This document shows, one piece after another, positions 1 through 8,668 of a stretch of 64,000 bases of DNA. Position numbers and translations under genes: made by a program. The notes beneath the pieces were generated by a model. It did no database searches. It saw only the letters and a program-made list of their open reading frames with translations, and was not told the DNA's origin. Numbering within the stretch: the stretch's first letter is position 1; the number at the start of each line of letters is the position of its first letter. This DNA comes from Centipeda periodontii DSM 2778. Its GTDB lineage: Bacteria > Bacillota > Negativicutes > Selenomonadales > Selenomonadaceae. The stretch is taken from positions 2,030,125 to 2,094,124 of the forward strand of contig NZ_GL892076.1 in the NCBI RefSeq assembly GCF_000213975.1, written 5' to 3'.

Positions 1-98
1 AAGCTCATAAAAGCAAGCTTTCATTCGCTCCGTTCGACTTGCATGTGTTAAGCACGCCGCCAGCGTTCGTCCTGAGCCAGGATCAAACTCTCCGCTAA
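1..98 (-). rRNA. rrs: 16S ribosomal RNA, 5' end only (partial)
   Basis: Read on the minus strand, this is the universal start of a 16S rRNA gene. It contains the GAGTTTGATCCTGGCTCAG priming region followed by the conserved GACGAACGCTGGCGGCGTGC stretch, then the beginning of variable region V1. The V1 stem with AAGCTTGC/TTTATGAGCTT character resembles oral Selenomonas. The rest of the gene lies beyond the left edge. The mature 5' end is placed near position 98 by analogy with other 16S genes and could be off by a few bases. Confidence 0.97.
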
Positions 99-294
99 TG
101 TGAAGAGCCTGTTGGCTCAAAAGTTCATTCTTGTAAAAGAATTGTGTTTCGTTGACTGACATCAACGATGTTGCATCTGGCTTGTTAGAGTTTCCTCTAA
201 CGTGTTTTGCATTGTGTAGTTTTCAGGGTACATCCTGCACCATTCAGAGGCTTTCAGCGTTTTTCTTCGCTTTCATTTCCCTCATCGGCGCGAC
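99..294 (-). other. 16S rRNA leader with processing hairpins
   Basis: This is the transcribed leader between the inferred rrn start site and the mature 16S 5' end. Short stem-loops are visible: GAGCC/GGCTC at 105-118, CGTTGA/TCAACG at 150-167 and GTTAGAG/CTCTAAC at 184-201. Leader stems of this kind commonly take part in RNase III processing or antitermination; that role is inferred. I see no coding sequence here. Confidence 0.6.
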
Positions 295-300
295 TGTCAT

Positions 301-330
301 AATATAACACAGGGAGCTGACTCTCGTCAA
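301..330 (-). promoter_or_regulatory. rrn promoter
   Basis: On the minus strand TTGACG (325-330) and TATATT (301-306) are separated by 18 bp. They lie about 200 bp upstream of the 16S start, the usual position for an rRNA promoter. An A/T-rich stretch just upstream (330-360) could act as an UP element. The start site would be near 294. Confidence 0.7.
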
Positions 331-380
331 CCCCCTTTTTTCATTTTTTCATCATTCTTTTTGAAAAAATCCCACGCGCC

Positions 381-941
381 TTACGCGCTGTAAGTAAAAT
401 TGAGTTCTGTTCGCGCGGCAAGAAGGGGCGCGTTGGCATCTTTATCAGAGAGAACAGTAGGCGTGATCGGCCAGTCGACGCCAATCTCCGGATCATCCCA
501 GCGGATATTGCCATCGCAGGCAGGCGCGTAGAGATTGTCCGCCTTGTACTGCACCTCGACATCATCGGTAAGTGTAATGAAGCCATGTGCAAATCCACGC
601 GGAATAAAGAGCTGACGATAGTTCTCCGCCGACAGCTCCACACCAACCCATTTCGCATAGGTCGGCGAACCGCGACGAATGTCCACGGCAACATCGAAGA
701 TCGAACCACGCGAAACGCGCAGCAGCTTTGCCTGTGCCATGGGATTCAGCTGATAGTGCAGACCGCGCAGTGTCCCCTTCTGCGCCGAAAAGGAATGGTT
801 GTCCTGCACAAAGTCAACGAAAATACCCGCGTCCTCCATCTTCTTTTTCGACCAGCTCTCCATGAACCAGCCACGTGCGTCACCAAACACTTGAGGCTCG
901 AGGATGCGGACACCCACAAGTGCCGTTTCAATTACGTTCAT
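381..941 (-). CDS. rfbC: dTDP-4-dehydrorhamnose 3,5-epimerase
   Basis: The 186-residue protein is full length for RmlC/RfbC, the cupin enzyme that epimerises dTDP-4-keto-6-deoxyglucose at C3 and C5 during dTDP-L-rhamnose synthesis in the cytoplasm. Family motifs are clear: FGDARGWF (19-26), LRGLHYQ (58-64, catalytic His62), the VAVDIRRGSPT segment around Asp87, and IPRGFAHGF (113-121). The ATG at 941 was chosen because the family N-terminus begins there; the frame is open further upstream, but that part runs back into rfbA. It lies 11 bp downstream of rfbA and is probably co-transcribed with it. The two remaining pathway genes, rfbB and rfbD, are not in the window. Confidence 0.95.
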   Translation of the reverse strand: MNVIETALVGVRILEPQVFGDARGWFMESWSKKKMEDAGIFVDFVQDNHSFSAQKGTLRGLHYQLNPMAQAKLLRVSRGSIFDVAVDIRRGSPTYAKWVGVELSAENYRQLFIPRGFAHGFITLTDDVEVQYKADNLYAPACDGNIRWDDPEIGVDWPITPTVLSDKDANAPLLAARTELNFTYSA

Positions 942-952
942 ATACGCGCTCC

Positions 953-1828
953 CTATACGTCCTTGATCAGTCGTTTCAAATAAACACCATACTCGTTCTT
1001 TGCAAGGGGTTCGGCGAGGCGAAGCACCTGCTCGGCATCGATGTAGCCCATGCGATAGGCAATCTCCTCGATGCAGGAGATCTTGAGCCCCTGCCGCGCC
1101 TGTATGGTCTGGACAAAGGTGGCAGCCGAGAGCAGCGACTCGTGCGTCCCCGTATCGAGCCATGCGTAACCGCGCCGCAGGCGCTCCACATGGAGTTTTC
1201 CCGCTGCAAGATATTCCTTGTTCACGTCGGTGATCTCAAGCTCGCCGCGCGCCGAGGGGCGAATGCCGCGCGCAATCTCGACAATATCACTGTCATAGAA
1301 GTAGAGCCCTGTGACGGCGTAGTTGGACTTCGGCTCTTTCGGTTTCTCCTCAAGCGTGAGCGCATTTCCTGCCTCGTCGAAGGAAACGACACCGTAACGC
1401 TCGGGATCGGACACATAGTAGGCAAACACGGTCGCCCCATCCTCACGACGCACGGTGCGCTGCAGGACCTGTGCAAAGTCGGAACCATAGAAGATGTTGT
1501 CACCGAGCACGAGCGCACAGCCCTCGCCCGCAACGAAATCCGCACCGATGATAAACGCCTGTGCGAGTCCATCCGGGCTTGGCTGCACGGCATACGATAT
1601 GGAAATTCCAAGTTGACTGCCGTCGCCGAGCAACTCCCGATAGAGGGCGCTGTCATTCGGCGTTGTAATAATGAGGATGTCCCGTATCCCCGCGAGCATC
1701 AGCGCGCTCAAGGGATAATAGATCATTGGCTTGTCGTAGATCGGCATGAGCTGCTTCGATACGACCTTCGTGAGCGGATAGAGCCGCGTCCCCGAACCTC
1801 CCGCGAGGATAATTCCCTTCTGAATCAT
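953..1828 (-). CDS. rfbA: glucose-1-phosphate thymidylyltransferase
   Basis: The 291-residue protein matches RmlA/RfbA, which makes dTDP-glucose from dTTP and glucose-1-phosphate, the first step of the dTDP-rhamnose pathway. The nucleotidyltransferase signature [11 protein letters not shown] is at residues 10-20, followed by the [18 protein letters not shown] stretch typical of this family. The ATG at 1828 is preceded by a strong AGAGGTG ribosome site, so it is preferred over an in-frame start six codons upstream. rfbC follows 11 bp downstream. A promoter is visible at 1861-1889. Confidence 0.96.
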   Translation of the reverse strand: MIQKGIILAGGSGTRLYPLTKVVSKQLMPIYDKPMIYYPLSALMLAGIRDILIITTPNDSALYRELLGDGSQLGISISYAVQPSPDGLAQAFIIGADFVAGEGCALVLGDNIFYGSDFAQVLQRTVRREDGATVFAYYVSDPERYGVVSFDEAGNALTLEEKPKEPKSNYAVTGLYFYDSDIVEIARGIRPSARGELEITDVNKEYLAAGKLHVERLRRGYAWLDTGTHESLLSAATFVQTIQARQGLKISCIEEIAYRMGYIDAEQVLRLAEPLAKNEYGVYLKRLIKDV

Positions 1829-1860
1829 TCCGTCACCTCTCTGCATTTTATCTATGCTTT

Positions 1861-1889
1861 ATTCTACGGTGTTTTCGCTTATAAAGCAA
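1861..1889 (-). promoter_or_regulatory. promoter of rfbA-rfbC
   Basis: On the minus strand TTGCTT (1884-1889) and TAGAAT (1861-1866) are spaced 17 bp apart, about 33 bp upstream of the rfbA start codon. This is a reasonable sigma-70-type promoter. Confidence 0.55.
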
Positions 1890-1920
1890 GAAGATATTGT
1901 TCTATCTATCCCATCAACGC

Positions 1921-1964
1921 AAAAAGCACCGCAGACGAGTCGTACTCCATCTACGATGCTTTTA
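1921..1964 (-). terminator. terminator downstream of the amino-acid binding protein gene
   Basis: A long imperfect hairpin with outer arms AAAAAGCA/TGCTTTT and an inner GAGT/ACTC stem. Read on the minus strand it ends in GCTTTTTG. It lies about 75 bp past the stop of the binding-protein gene and just upstream of the rfbA promoter. Confidence 0.6.
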
Positions 1965-1977
1965 TCGTTATTCAATG

Positions 1978-2041
1978 TTTAGGAAGCACTGATAAATTCA
2001 GCACCATCATCTTGACGCATCTTTTATCAGGGGTTCCTTTA
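1978..2041. repeat. palindromic repeat, copy 1
   Basis: An approximately 64-bp element bounded by AGGAAGCACTGATAAA and its imperfect inverse TTTATCAGGGGTTCCT, with the core CAGCACCATCATCTTGACGC. The same ends and core recur at 13270, 13602 and 18966 in either orientation. It ends on the stop codon of the binding-protein gene. It looks like a small non-coding mobile-type (MITE or REP-like) repeat; no protein is encoded. Confidence 0.7.
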
Positions 2042-2812
2042 CTTGTTCGTTCCGAACCACTTCTGATAAATCTTGTCATACTCGCCGTTCTCACGAAGTT
2101 TTTTGAGCGCATCGTTGATCTTCTTCTGGAGATCGGCGTTGTCCTTTGCCATCGCAATGCCGTAGTCCTCCGCCGAGAGTTTGTCCTCGAGGGACTTCAC
2201 GCCGACCGCCTGTGTCTGCTTGATGTAGTAGTCGTTGACCGGGCGATCGTTCACAACAGCATCAACGCCGCGCGCTTTGAGCTCCATAAAGCAGTCTGCA
2301 GGCGTGTTGAGCTCGGTGACGGTAACACCTTCCATATCCTTGACCATGTTCGCGCTTGTCGTACCGATCTGTACGGCGACCTTGTGTCCCTTGAGATCCT
2401 TGAAGGACTTGATCGCCTCCTCATCGCTACGCACGACCATCGTAAGTCCCGACTGATAGTACGGATCGGAGAAGTTCACCTTCTGTGCACGTTCGTCGTT
2501 GATCGTCATACCACTGATGATGACATCGATATTCTTTGCCTGCAGAGCGGGAATGAGTCCGTCAAAGCCGATGTTCTGGATCTCCGCCTCGCTGCCCATC
2601 TCCTTGGCGATCGCGCGGATGAGATCCATATCGAAGCCCTGATAGTCCTTCTGTCCCTCATCCTGGAACTCAAACGGTGCAAAGTCAATCGCAGAGCCGA
2701 CACGAAGCACCTTCGCCTCCTGTTTTGCCTGATCTGTGCCACCACCGCAGCCGACGAGGGCAAGGCTCACAAGAGCGCCGGTAAGAATGAGTGCCAATTT
2801 TTTCAGTTTCAT
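2039..2812 (-). CDS. amino-acid ABC transporter substrate-binding lipoprotein
   Basis: This 257-residue protein belongs to the HisJ/GlnH/ArtJ solute-binding family (SBP_bac_3), which captures polar or basic amino acids for ABC import. A lipoprotein signal peptide ends in LVGC with Cys22, so it should be anchored at the outer face of the cytoplasmic membrane. The mature part starts with LRVGSAIDFAPFEF and GFDMDLIRAIAKEM, the standard family opening, and keeps the GTTSANMVKDM and DAVVNDRPVNDYYI segments of lobe 2. The start has an AGGAGG site 8 bp upstream. No permease or ATPase is adjacent; the nearest amino-acid ABC membrane and ATPase genes are at 10567-11950, which have no binding protein of their own. 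Confidence 0.93.
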   Translation of the reverse strand: MKLKKLALILTGALVSLALVGCGGGTDQAKQEAKVLRVGSAIDFAPFEFQDEGQKDYQGFDMDLIRAIAKEMGSEAEIQNIGFDGLIPALQAKNIDVIISGMTINDERAQKVNFSDPYYQSGLTMVVRSDEEAIKSFKDLKGHKVAVQIGTTSANMVKDMEGVTVTELNTPADCFMELKARGVDAVVNDRPVNDYYIKQTQAVGVKSLEDKLSAEDYGIAMAKDNADLQKKINDALKKLRENGEYDKIYQKWFGTNK

Positions 2813-2908
2813 AGGGAAACCTCCTCATACAGACGAAAACAAAAGAGGGACGCCGCAACGAATGCCGCAATCCCTCCATCGAAGGAGGCAGAGCCTCCTC
2901 AAAAATCC

Positions 2909-3205
2909 TTAGAAACGTGCTGCGCGCTTCGAGTTGAAGCAGTCGCGGCAGTAGACCGGACGATCCGTCTTCGGCTGGAACGGGACTTCCGTTTCCTTGC
3001 CGCACGCGGCGCAGGTCACGGGGAACATCTGACGCTCGCCGCTGCTCTGCTCGTCACGACTGCGACGACGCTTGTCACGGCAGTCACGGCAGCGTGCTGG
3101 CTCGTTCTCAAAGCCCTTCTCCGCGTAGAACTCCTGCTCACCGGCGGTGAATACGAAGTTGCCGCCGCATTCCTTGCATACGAGTGTCTTGTCTTCAAAT
3201 GCCAT
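2909..3205 (-). CDS. double zinc-ribbon protein
   Basis: The 98-residue protein has four CxxC pairs at Cys10/13, Cys39/42, Cys65/68 and Cys86/89. They suggest two zinc ribbons joined by an Arg-rich hinge (DKRRRSRDEQ). The first ribbon, with CKECGGNFVFTAGEQEFYAEKGF, is the zinc-binding domain often seen in small Firmicutes proteins of unknown function; the second is a CxxC-x17-CxxC motif. The ATG at 3205 matches the usual start of such proteins, and the 22 codons upstream look non-coding. A nucleic-acid or protein interaction role is likely but unproven. Confidence 0.85.
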   Translation of the reverse strand: MAFEDKTLVCKECGGNFVFTAGEQEFYAEKGFENEPARCRDCRDKRRRSRDEQSSGERQMFPVTCAACGKETEVPFQPKTDRPVYCRDCFNSKRAARF

Positions 3206-3426
3206 TCTTCCACAATCTCCCTTGAAAAATATAGTTAGTCTCTCCATTCGCCGAACTGGGAAAGCGTTCACTGAGATTATGGTACGGTCAAGCGTTGATT
3301 ACATAAACAAGGCTTCACTCGTTCATTGAACGACTATCAGGTCTTGAGGAACGGATTTCAACGCTCTGTATTATACAGATGTTTTTCATAAAGTGCAAGC
3401 ATTTTTTCCATGCCTGAAAATATTGG

Positions 3427-4353
3427 TCAAAACAGGCTCTCCTGCACGTCCAGCCAGCTCTCCTGCCGCGCCGTGTGCATGCGGTCGCCTGCCTCCGCAT
3501 GCCCGATGAGAAAGGGCGATGCGGGATCGTGGCGGCGACAATTTTTTTGGACACGCGTGAGATGTGTATTCGCGTAGCAGTAGCGACAGAGATGCGGGCA
3601 GCTGTCATAGGCACCGATGTCCGCACCGAGGTAGCAGTCACACTCCTTGCGCTGACGCTGATACTTGGGGAAGCGAATGCTCCGTCCGAGCGCGCGCTCG
3701 TAAATGCGCGGCGTCATGCAGCCGCCCGTATCTGCGCCGAATGCAGCGAGCTCTGCGCCGTCGCCGCAGGGATAGACGGTCATTCCATAGGTGCGTGCTG
3801 TCTCAACAATGTACGCGCCAAGTTCCAGCCGTTCGAGACGCGTGACATCGCGTGAGGCAGGAAAGTTGCGCCGTGTTTTTGCGTAACGCATGAGAAAGCT
3901 GATAACGACCATCTCAGTCGCGCCCGCAAGCGTCTCTGCCATCGCGGCGAACATCTGCTGATGCCAATTGATTGTATGGCGTTCGTCGATCATGATCGGA
4001 TCGTAACGCCAGCCGATCGCACGCGTACCGACGATCATGGAGAGTTGCCGGAATGTGTGCGCGACCTCCTGCCATACGGGCACATTCGGCTCGATGTCCC
4101 TGCCGTAAGGAGTGATCGTGACATACCAGAATTGTCCGTACGGCGCGAGAAGTTGCATATGAGGAAGCATGGGCGCGGGATTCTTGGTACAGAAGGCGAT
4201 GATGTCGACGACAGAGGGATCGAGACGGTAGCGCGTGACCTGCTGTGCATCATATGGGTTGCGTACGCACACTTCGCCCGCATGCAAGCGATTGACGAAC
4301 CACGGCGCATAGAACGCAGGAATATCCGTACGCATACCCGTATGCAAAACCAT
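3427..4353 (-). CDS. DUF1848 family protein with C-terminal Fe-S-type cysteine cluster
   Basis: This 308-residue protein resembles the DUF1848 family, whose members carry a C-terminal cysteine cluster and are thought to bind an iron-sulfur centre. The N-terminal part begins with a TDIPAFY-W segment. An IIAFCTKNPAPML segment (51-63) and a YVTITPYG strand (77-84) follow, as in TIM-barrel proteins. The cluster is Cys238, Cys240, Cys252, Cys256 and Cys259, ending in a C-x3-C-x2-C pattern reminiscent of radical SAM enzymes but placed at the C-terminus. The ATG at 4353 lies 8 bp after a GGGGGAG ribosome site. The biochemical function is unknown. It appears monocistronic. Confidence 0.85.
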   Translation of the reverse strand: MVLHTGMRTDIPAFYAPWFVNRLHAGEVCVRNPYDAQQVTRYRLDPSVVDIIAFCTKNPAPMLPHMQLLAPYGQFWYVTITPYGRDIEPNVPVWQEVAHTFRQLSMIVGTRAIGWRYDPIMIDERHTINWHQQMFAAMAETLAGATEMVVISFLMRYAKTRRNFPASRDVTRLERLELGAYIVETARTYGMTVYPCGDGAELAAFGADTGGCMTPRIYERALGRSIRFPKYQRQRKECDCYLGADIGAYDSCPHLCRYCYANTHLTRVQKNCRRHDPASPFLIGHAEAGDRMHTARQESWLDVQESLF

Positions 4354-4403
4354 GATGCTCCCCCCTTTTTCCCATAGAATAGCACAGATGAGCGCAAAGA
4401 TAA

Positions 4404-4431
4404 ATCCCCAACCGCGACAGCGATCGGGGAT
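4404..4431 (-). terminator. probable terminator after the ArsB/NhaD-type transporter gene
   Basis: Arms ATCCCC and GGGGAT enclose a GC-rich partly paired loop, 18 bp past the transporter stop codon. On the minus strand it is followed by TTTATCTTT. Confidence 0.5.
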
Positions 4432-4448
4432 AGCGCGACCAAAAATTC

Positions 4449-5735
4449 TCAGAGATATCGAATCCAAACGTAGATATTCGAGATGATGATGGTGAAAATC
4501 ATGACGGGGAACGCAATCTTCATAAAGCCGAGGAAGGAAATCGGTCGTCCGCGCTGCGCCGACATGGACGCGACAACGACGTTTGCACTCGCGCCGATGA
4601 GCGTACCGTTGCCGCCAAGGCATGCACCAAGAGCAAGCGACCACCACATCGGATCGAGATTCGTGAGCCCCATCTCACCCATATCCTGAATGAGCGGAAT
4701 CAGCGTTGCAACGAATGGGATGTTGTCGATGAATGCGGATGCAATCGCGCTCATCCAGAGGATGAGGATCGCTGTCGCCTCGACATTGCCGCCCGTCGCC
4801 TTGATCGCTTCGGCGGCGAGCATACGGATAACACCCGTTTCGACCAGCGCACCGACGAGAATGAAGAGCCCGCCGAAGAAGAAGATCGCCGGCCACTCAA
4901 TCTTGGAGAGCACCTTGACAATCGCACCTTCATCGCGCGTCGCCGTGAGGAGCAGGAGAAGTCCTGCGCCCGAGAGCGCAACGGTCGCGGACTCCAGGCC
5001 GAGACTGCCGTGCAGGACGAAGAGCGTGATCGTGAGGAAGATGACAGCGAGACATTTCTTCAGCAGTGCATGATCCGTGATCTGCGCGCCCGCCGGCAGA
5101 CGCATGATCTTATCCTGCAGTTCGGGCTGCGTGTGCAGCCCCTTACGGTAGATCGCGATAAGAATGAATTGTACCAAGATAAAGATAATTATCGAGATGA
5201 GCGTCAGATTTTCCACGAATGCCATGAAGTCCAGTCCGACGGCACTGCCGATCATGATGTTCGGCGGATCGCCGATGAGCGTTGCCGTGCCGCCGATATT
5301 CGAGGAGAGAATCTGTGAGATCAGATACGGCATGACATCGACCTTGAGCTGCGACGTAATGCTGAAGGTGATCGGGACGGTCAGCAGAACCGTTGTGACG
5401 TTGTCAAGCAGAGCCGAGCAGACCATCGTAATGGTCGAGAGGACGACGAGGAGTGCAATTGGCTGTGCCTTGACTTTCTGCGCTGCCCAGATGGCAAGAA
5501 AGTTAAAGAGCCCTGTCTCGCTCGTGATATTGACAATAATCATCATGCCCATGAGGAGTCCAAGCGTGTTGAAATCAATGTGGTGAACCGCTGTCTCCTG
5601 CTCGATGATTCCGAAGAGTATCATGAGCATTGCGCCGAACAGTCCGACGATGGTGCGGTGCACCTTTTCGGAGATGATGAGCGCGTATGCGATGACGAAG
5701 ATGACAATCGCCACAATCGTTGCATTTTCCATCAT
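4449..5735 (-). CDS. ArsB/NhaD-type ion transporter (SLC13-like, P protein family)
   Basis: The 428-residue protein is almost entirely hydrophobic with about 11 membrane segments, typical of the ArsB/NhaD/CitM superfamily of anion and Na+/H+ transporters. Two inverted-repeat signature loops are visible: SSNIGGTATLIGDPPNIMIG in the first half and CLGGNGTLIGASANVVVAS in the second. SALLDNVTTVLLTVP and SAFIDNIPFVATLIP are the matching helical hairpins with conserved Asp-Asn pairs, which in NhaD-like members take part in ion binding. Either of two adjacent ATG codons (5735 or 5732) could start it, with AGGA just upstream. The substrate (Na+/H+ exchange, arsenite or a dicarboxylate) cannot be decided from sequence; no ars genes are nearby. 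Confidence 0.88.
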   Translation of the reverse strand: MMENATIVAIVIFVIAYALIISEKVHRTIVGLFGAMLMILFGIIEQETAVHHIDFNTLGLLMGMMIIVNITSETGLFNFLAIWAAQKVKAQPIALLVVLSTITMVCSALLDNVTTVLLTVPITFSITSQLKVDVMPYLISQILSSNIGGTATLIGDPPNIMIGSAVGLDFMAFVENLTLISIIIFILVQFILIAIYRKGLHTQPELQDKIMRLPAGAQITDHALLKKCLAVIFLTITLFVLHGSLGLESATVALSGAGLLLLLTATRDEGAIVKVLSKIEWPAIFFFGGLFILVGALVETGVIRMLAAEAIKATGGNVEATAILILWMSAIASAFIDNIPFVATLIPLIQDMGEMGLTNLDPMWWSLALGACLGGNGTLIGASANVVVASMSAQRGRPISFLGFMKIAFPVMIFTIIISNIYVWIRYL

Positions 5736-5800
5736 TTCACATCCTTTTTCTCGTTGCGAGAAATCCAGAAGTCACAAACAAATTGATCCGTGACTCCACA

Positions 5801-6097
5801 TCACGTCGCCGTGATGATCACCTGCCGGCCCTTGCGCTGAATCTTGAGCTTATAGTGCTGTACGCCTTCCTGCGCCAGCGCAAGTTTCAGCTCCATCAGC
5901 GCGCGGCCGAGTTCATCCGTCTGCGCAGAGGAAAGCCCCGCACGGGCAAGGTCGGCGGGAGGAATGCGCTCTGCTTGCTGACGCGCGCGTTCCTCCTCCT
6001 GCCGCTCCTTTTTCAGCAGAACCTCGGCGAGGGTTTCCTCCTCCTCAAAGCCCTGCATCATATCCTTATCAGATCGGTTCTTCGGTATCTTTGCCAC
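5801..6097 (-). CDS. small charged protein of unknown function
   Basis: I do not recognise this 98-residue protein. The likely start is a GTG at 6097, placed 6 bp after a perfect AGGAGG; an upstream in-frame ATG overlaps that ribosome site and is unlikely. Residues 15-45 are very rich in Glu, Lys and Arg and may form a helix or short coiled coil. The C-terminal third (GVQHYKLKIQRKGRQVIITA) looks like a beta hairpin. It sits between glnS and the transporter gene, 57 bp downstream of glnS, and may be transcribed with it. Confidence 0.6.
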   Translation of the reverse strand: MAKIPKNRSDKDMMQGFEEEETLAEVLLKKERQEEERARQQAERIPPADLARAGLSSAQTDELGRALMELKLALAQEGVQHYKLKIQRKGRQVIITAT

Positions 6098-6154
6098 GGC
6101 AAACCTCCTCATACCGTCCGCATCGGGCGGCATATGTGCACCATCGGAAAAGAA

Positions 6155-7822
6155 TCATTTCACCTTGCTCCACGAATCCTTAAGTCCGACAATGCGGTTG
6201 AACACTATATGATCCGGCGTTGTGTCCGGGTCAACAACAAAGTAGCCAACGCGCAGGAACTGATAATGTGCTCCTGCTGCCGTTAGGTAAACGCTCGGCT
6301 CGATCTTCGCATCCGTGAGGATCTCAAGCGAGTGCGGGTTCAGCGCGTCAATAAAGTGCTCCGGCTCCTCCTCACCCTCCGGGATGTCACGCAAAAGGCT
6401 CTCGTAGAGACGCACCTCCGCCGTGAGCGCGTGCTCTGCCGCAACCCACTGGATCGTCCCCTTCACCTTGCGGTTTGCAGCAACGCCGCCGCTCCGTGTC
6501 TCGCGATCGTAGGTGCAACGCAGCTCCGTGATCTCCCCCGCCGCATCCTTGACGACTTCCTCGCATTTGATGATGTAGGCGTGCTTGAGACGCACCTCCC
6601 CGCCCGGCTTCAGGCGGAAGAACTTTTTCGGCGCGTCCTCCATGAAGTCCTCGCGGTCGATATAGAGCTCACGCGCAAACGGTACATAGCGCTGTCCGCC
6701 GTGCGTGGGGCTGTTTTCTGCGAGCAGATATTCCGTCTCACCCGCGGGATAGTTCGTGAGGACGAGCTTCAGCGGGTGCAGTACGGCCATGACACGCGGC
6801 GCATTCTGATTCAGGTCATCGCGCACGCTGTGCTCAAGCATTGCATTGTCAACGGTGCTGTTGCTCTTAGCGACGCCGATCTCCTCACAGAACGCACGCA
6901 CTGCCGCAGGCGGATATCCGCGGCGGCGCATCCCCGAGATGGTCGGCATACGCGGATCGTCCCAACCGCGCACATGCCCCTCCTCGACGAGCTGGCGCAG
7001 CTTGCGCTTGCTCGTGATCGCGCCCGAGAGGTTGAGCCGTGCGAACTCGATCTGACGCGGACGCTCTCCCGCCGGGAACCCCAGTGCCTCGAGCAGCCAG
7101 TCATAGAACGGACGGTGCTCCTCGAACTCGAGCGTGCAGAGGGAGTGTGTAATGCCCTCGATCGCATCCGAGATTGGGTGCGCAAAGTCATACATCGGAT
7201 AGATGCACCACGCATCGCCCGTTCGATGATGGGGAACGTGCGCGATGCGGTAGATGACCGTGTCGCGCATAACGAGGTTCGGTGACGCCATGTCGATCTT
7301 CGCACGCAGGACGCGCGCACCATCGGGGAACTCACCCGCACGCATGCGCGTGAAGAGGTCGAGATTCTCCTCCACGGAGCGGCTGCGATATGGGCTTTCC
7401 CTGCCCGGCTCTGTCAGCGTGCCGCGATAGGCACGAATCTCCTCCGCCGAGAGATCGTCCACATAGGCAAGCCCCTTCTTTATCAATTCAACTGCATATT
7501 CATACATCTGCTCGAAGTAATCCGAGGCATAGAAGCAGCGATCGTCCCACGTAAAGCCGAGCCAGCGGATATCCTCCTGAATGGAGTCCACATACTCGAC
7601 GTCCTCCTTCGTCGGATTCGTATCATCAAAGCGCAGGTTGCAGAGACCATTGTAGTCTTCGGCAACACCGAAGTTGAGGCAGATGGACTTTGCGTGCCCG
7701 ACGTGCAGGTAGCCGTTCGGCTCTGGCGGGAAGCGCGTGTGAATCCCCTCCGCGTGCCGTCCTGCACGCAGATCCTCGTCGATGATATTTCGGATGAAAT
7801 TCGATGTCTTTACGTCCGCCAT
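6155..7822 (-). CDS. glnS: glutaminyl-tRNA synthetase
   Basis: The 555-residue protein is a full-length class I GlnRS, which charges tRNA-Gln with glutamine in the cytoplasm. The HIGH motif appears as [14 protein letters not shown] (residues 32-45) and the KMSKS-equivalent as ITSKRKL, followed by the C-terminal anticodon-binding beta barrels ([31 protein letters not shown]). Having GlnRS means charging of tRNA-Gln need not rely on the GatCAB transamidation route used by many Firmicutes. The HD-domain gene lies 30 bp upstream and the two are probably co-transcribed. Confidence 0.97.
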   Translation of the reverse strand: MADVKTSNFIRNIIDEDLRAGRHAEGIHTRFPPEPNGYLHVGHAKSICLNFGVAEDYNGLCNLRFDDTNPTKEDVEYVDSIQEDIRWLGFTWDDRCFYASDYFEQMYEYAVELIKKGLAYVDDLSAEEIRAYRGTLTEPGRESPYRSRSVEENLDLFTRMRAGEFPDGARVLRAKIDMASPNLVMRDTVIYRIAHVPHHRTGDAWCIYPMYDFAHPISDAIEGITHSLCTLEFEEHRPFYDWLLEALGFPAGERPRQIEFARLNLSGAITSKRKLRQLVEEGHVRGWDDPRMPTISGMRRRGYPPAAVRAFCEEIGVAKSNSTVDNAMLEHSVRDDLNQNAPRVMAVLHPLKLVLTNYPAGETEYLLAENSPTHGGQRYVPFARELYIDREDFMEDAPKKFFRLKPGGEVRLKHAYIIKCEEVVKDAAGEITELRCTYDRETRSGGVAANRKVKGTIQWVAAEHALTAEVRLYESLLRDIPEGEEEPEHFIDALNPHSLEILTDAKIEPSVYLTAAGAHYQFLRVGYFVVDPDTTPDHIVFNRIVGLKDSWSKVK

Positions 7823-7852
7823 GTCCCTACCCCTTTATCCGTATAATGCCAA

Positions 7853-8641
7853 TCAATCGTTCCGTGCGCAGCACTGCTCGATATAGGTGCGCAGGCGCGC
7901 GACGCCCTCGGCAATCCCCTCCTGCGCCGGAAGGCTCTCAATGAATGCGTCCACATAGCCGCGTTCTACAATGCGGCGCAGTGTCCACATGAAATTGATG
8001 TCATAGATCCACATGAGCCGCACGATCTTGCGGTCGCCGTGCGTACGCAGCCGGTAGTAGTCCGCCTGCCTCCCCGCCGCAAAGTCTGCGATAAAGTCAG
8101 GGCTGACCTCCTGCGCCGCGTCCGACGGCACGAAGTTCGGCGCCTTTTCTGCCGCATCGGGCGCGAGGAACGGCAGGAGCACACGGTAGATGTCGAGTTT
8201 GTCCGCATCGCGGATCAGCTTTGCAAAAAACAGCTTGCGCTCGTCGTCTGTCGGTGCGATCTCTCTTTTATTGTGATACTTGATCGCAAAGCGCACAGTG
8301 TCGGCATCCTGCGGACGAAGGCGATCCAGAAAGGCGACCTCTTCCGCAAGCACCTTCAATCCGAGTTCCGCGTGATCCTCCGACATCGCATCGTTAAATG
8401 TCTGATAGACGGCATATTGTCGGAAGCGCCCAACATCATGAAAGAGACCGATGATCTCGGCAAGTGCCATATCGTGCGCATTGCAGCCGAGATGCTTTGC
8501 GAGCGCCCGCGCGTTCGTCGTGACATAGCCCGTATGAATCTCTTTCAGACGAATCCCGAGCATGACATCGGGATCATTCGTGCGGAAGGAACGCATATAG
8601 TCGTTCATCCATACATGCATCTCATGCAGCAGTTCTTTCAT
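7853..8641 (-). CDS. HD domain metal-dependent phosphohydrolase
   Basis: The 262-residue protein has the HD-domain pattern: His37, the HD doublet His68-Asp69 in GLFHDVGRF, His90, and a downstream Asp in the DADKLDIYR segment. HD proteins hydrolyse nucleotides or other phosphate esters with divalent metals. The sequence resembles small uncharacterised HD proteins of Firmicutes rather than RelA/SpoT or dGTPase. The ATG at 8641 follows an AAAGGAGG site; a GTG six codons upstream lacks one. It lies 27 bp downstream of the ftsZ-like gene. Confidence 0.87.
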   Translation of the reverse strand: MKELLHEMHVWMNDYMRSFRTNDPDVMLGIRLKEIHTGYVTTNARALAKHLGCNAHDMALAEIIGLFHDVGRFRQYAVYQTFNDAMSEDHAELGLKVLAEEVAFLDRLRPQDADTVRFAIKYHNKREIAPTDDERKLFFAKLIRDADKLDIYRVLLPFLAPDAAEKAPNFVPSDAAQEVSPDFIADFAAGRQADYYRLRTHGDRKIVRLMWIYDINFMWTLRRIVERGYVDAFIESLPAQEGIAEGVARLRTYIEQCCARND

Positions 8642-8668
8642 CTGCGTTCCTCCTTTCACATGCTTCCC

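Noticed and set aside
875-3238. A 787-codon open frame on the plus strand, opposite rfbA, the binding-protein gene and the zinc ribbon gene
   Set aside because: It runs antisense through three well-supported genes, has no family resemblance and no ribosome site. Long antisense frames are expected in GC-rich coding DNA with few stop codons on the opposite strand.
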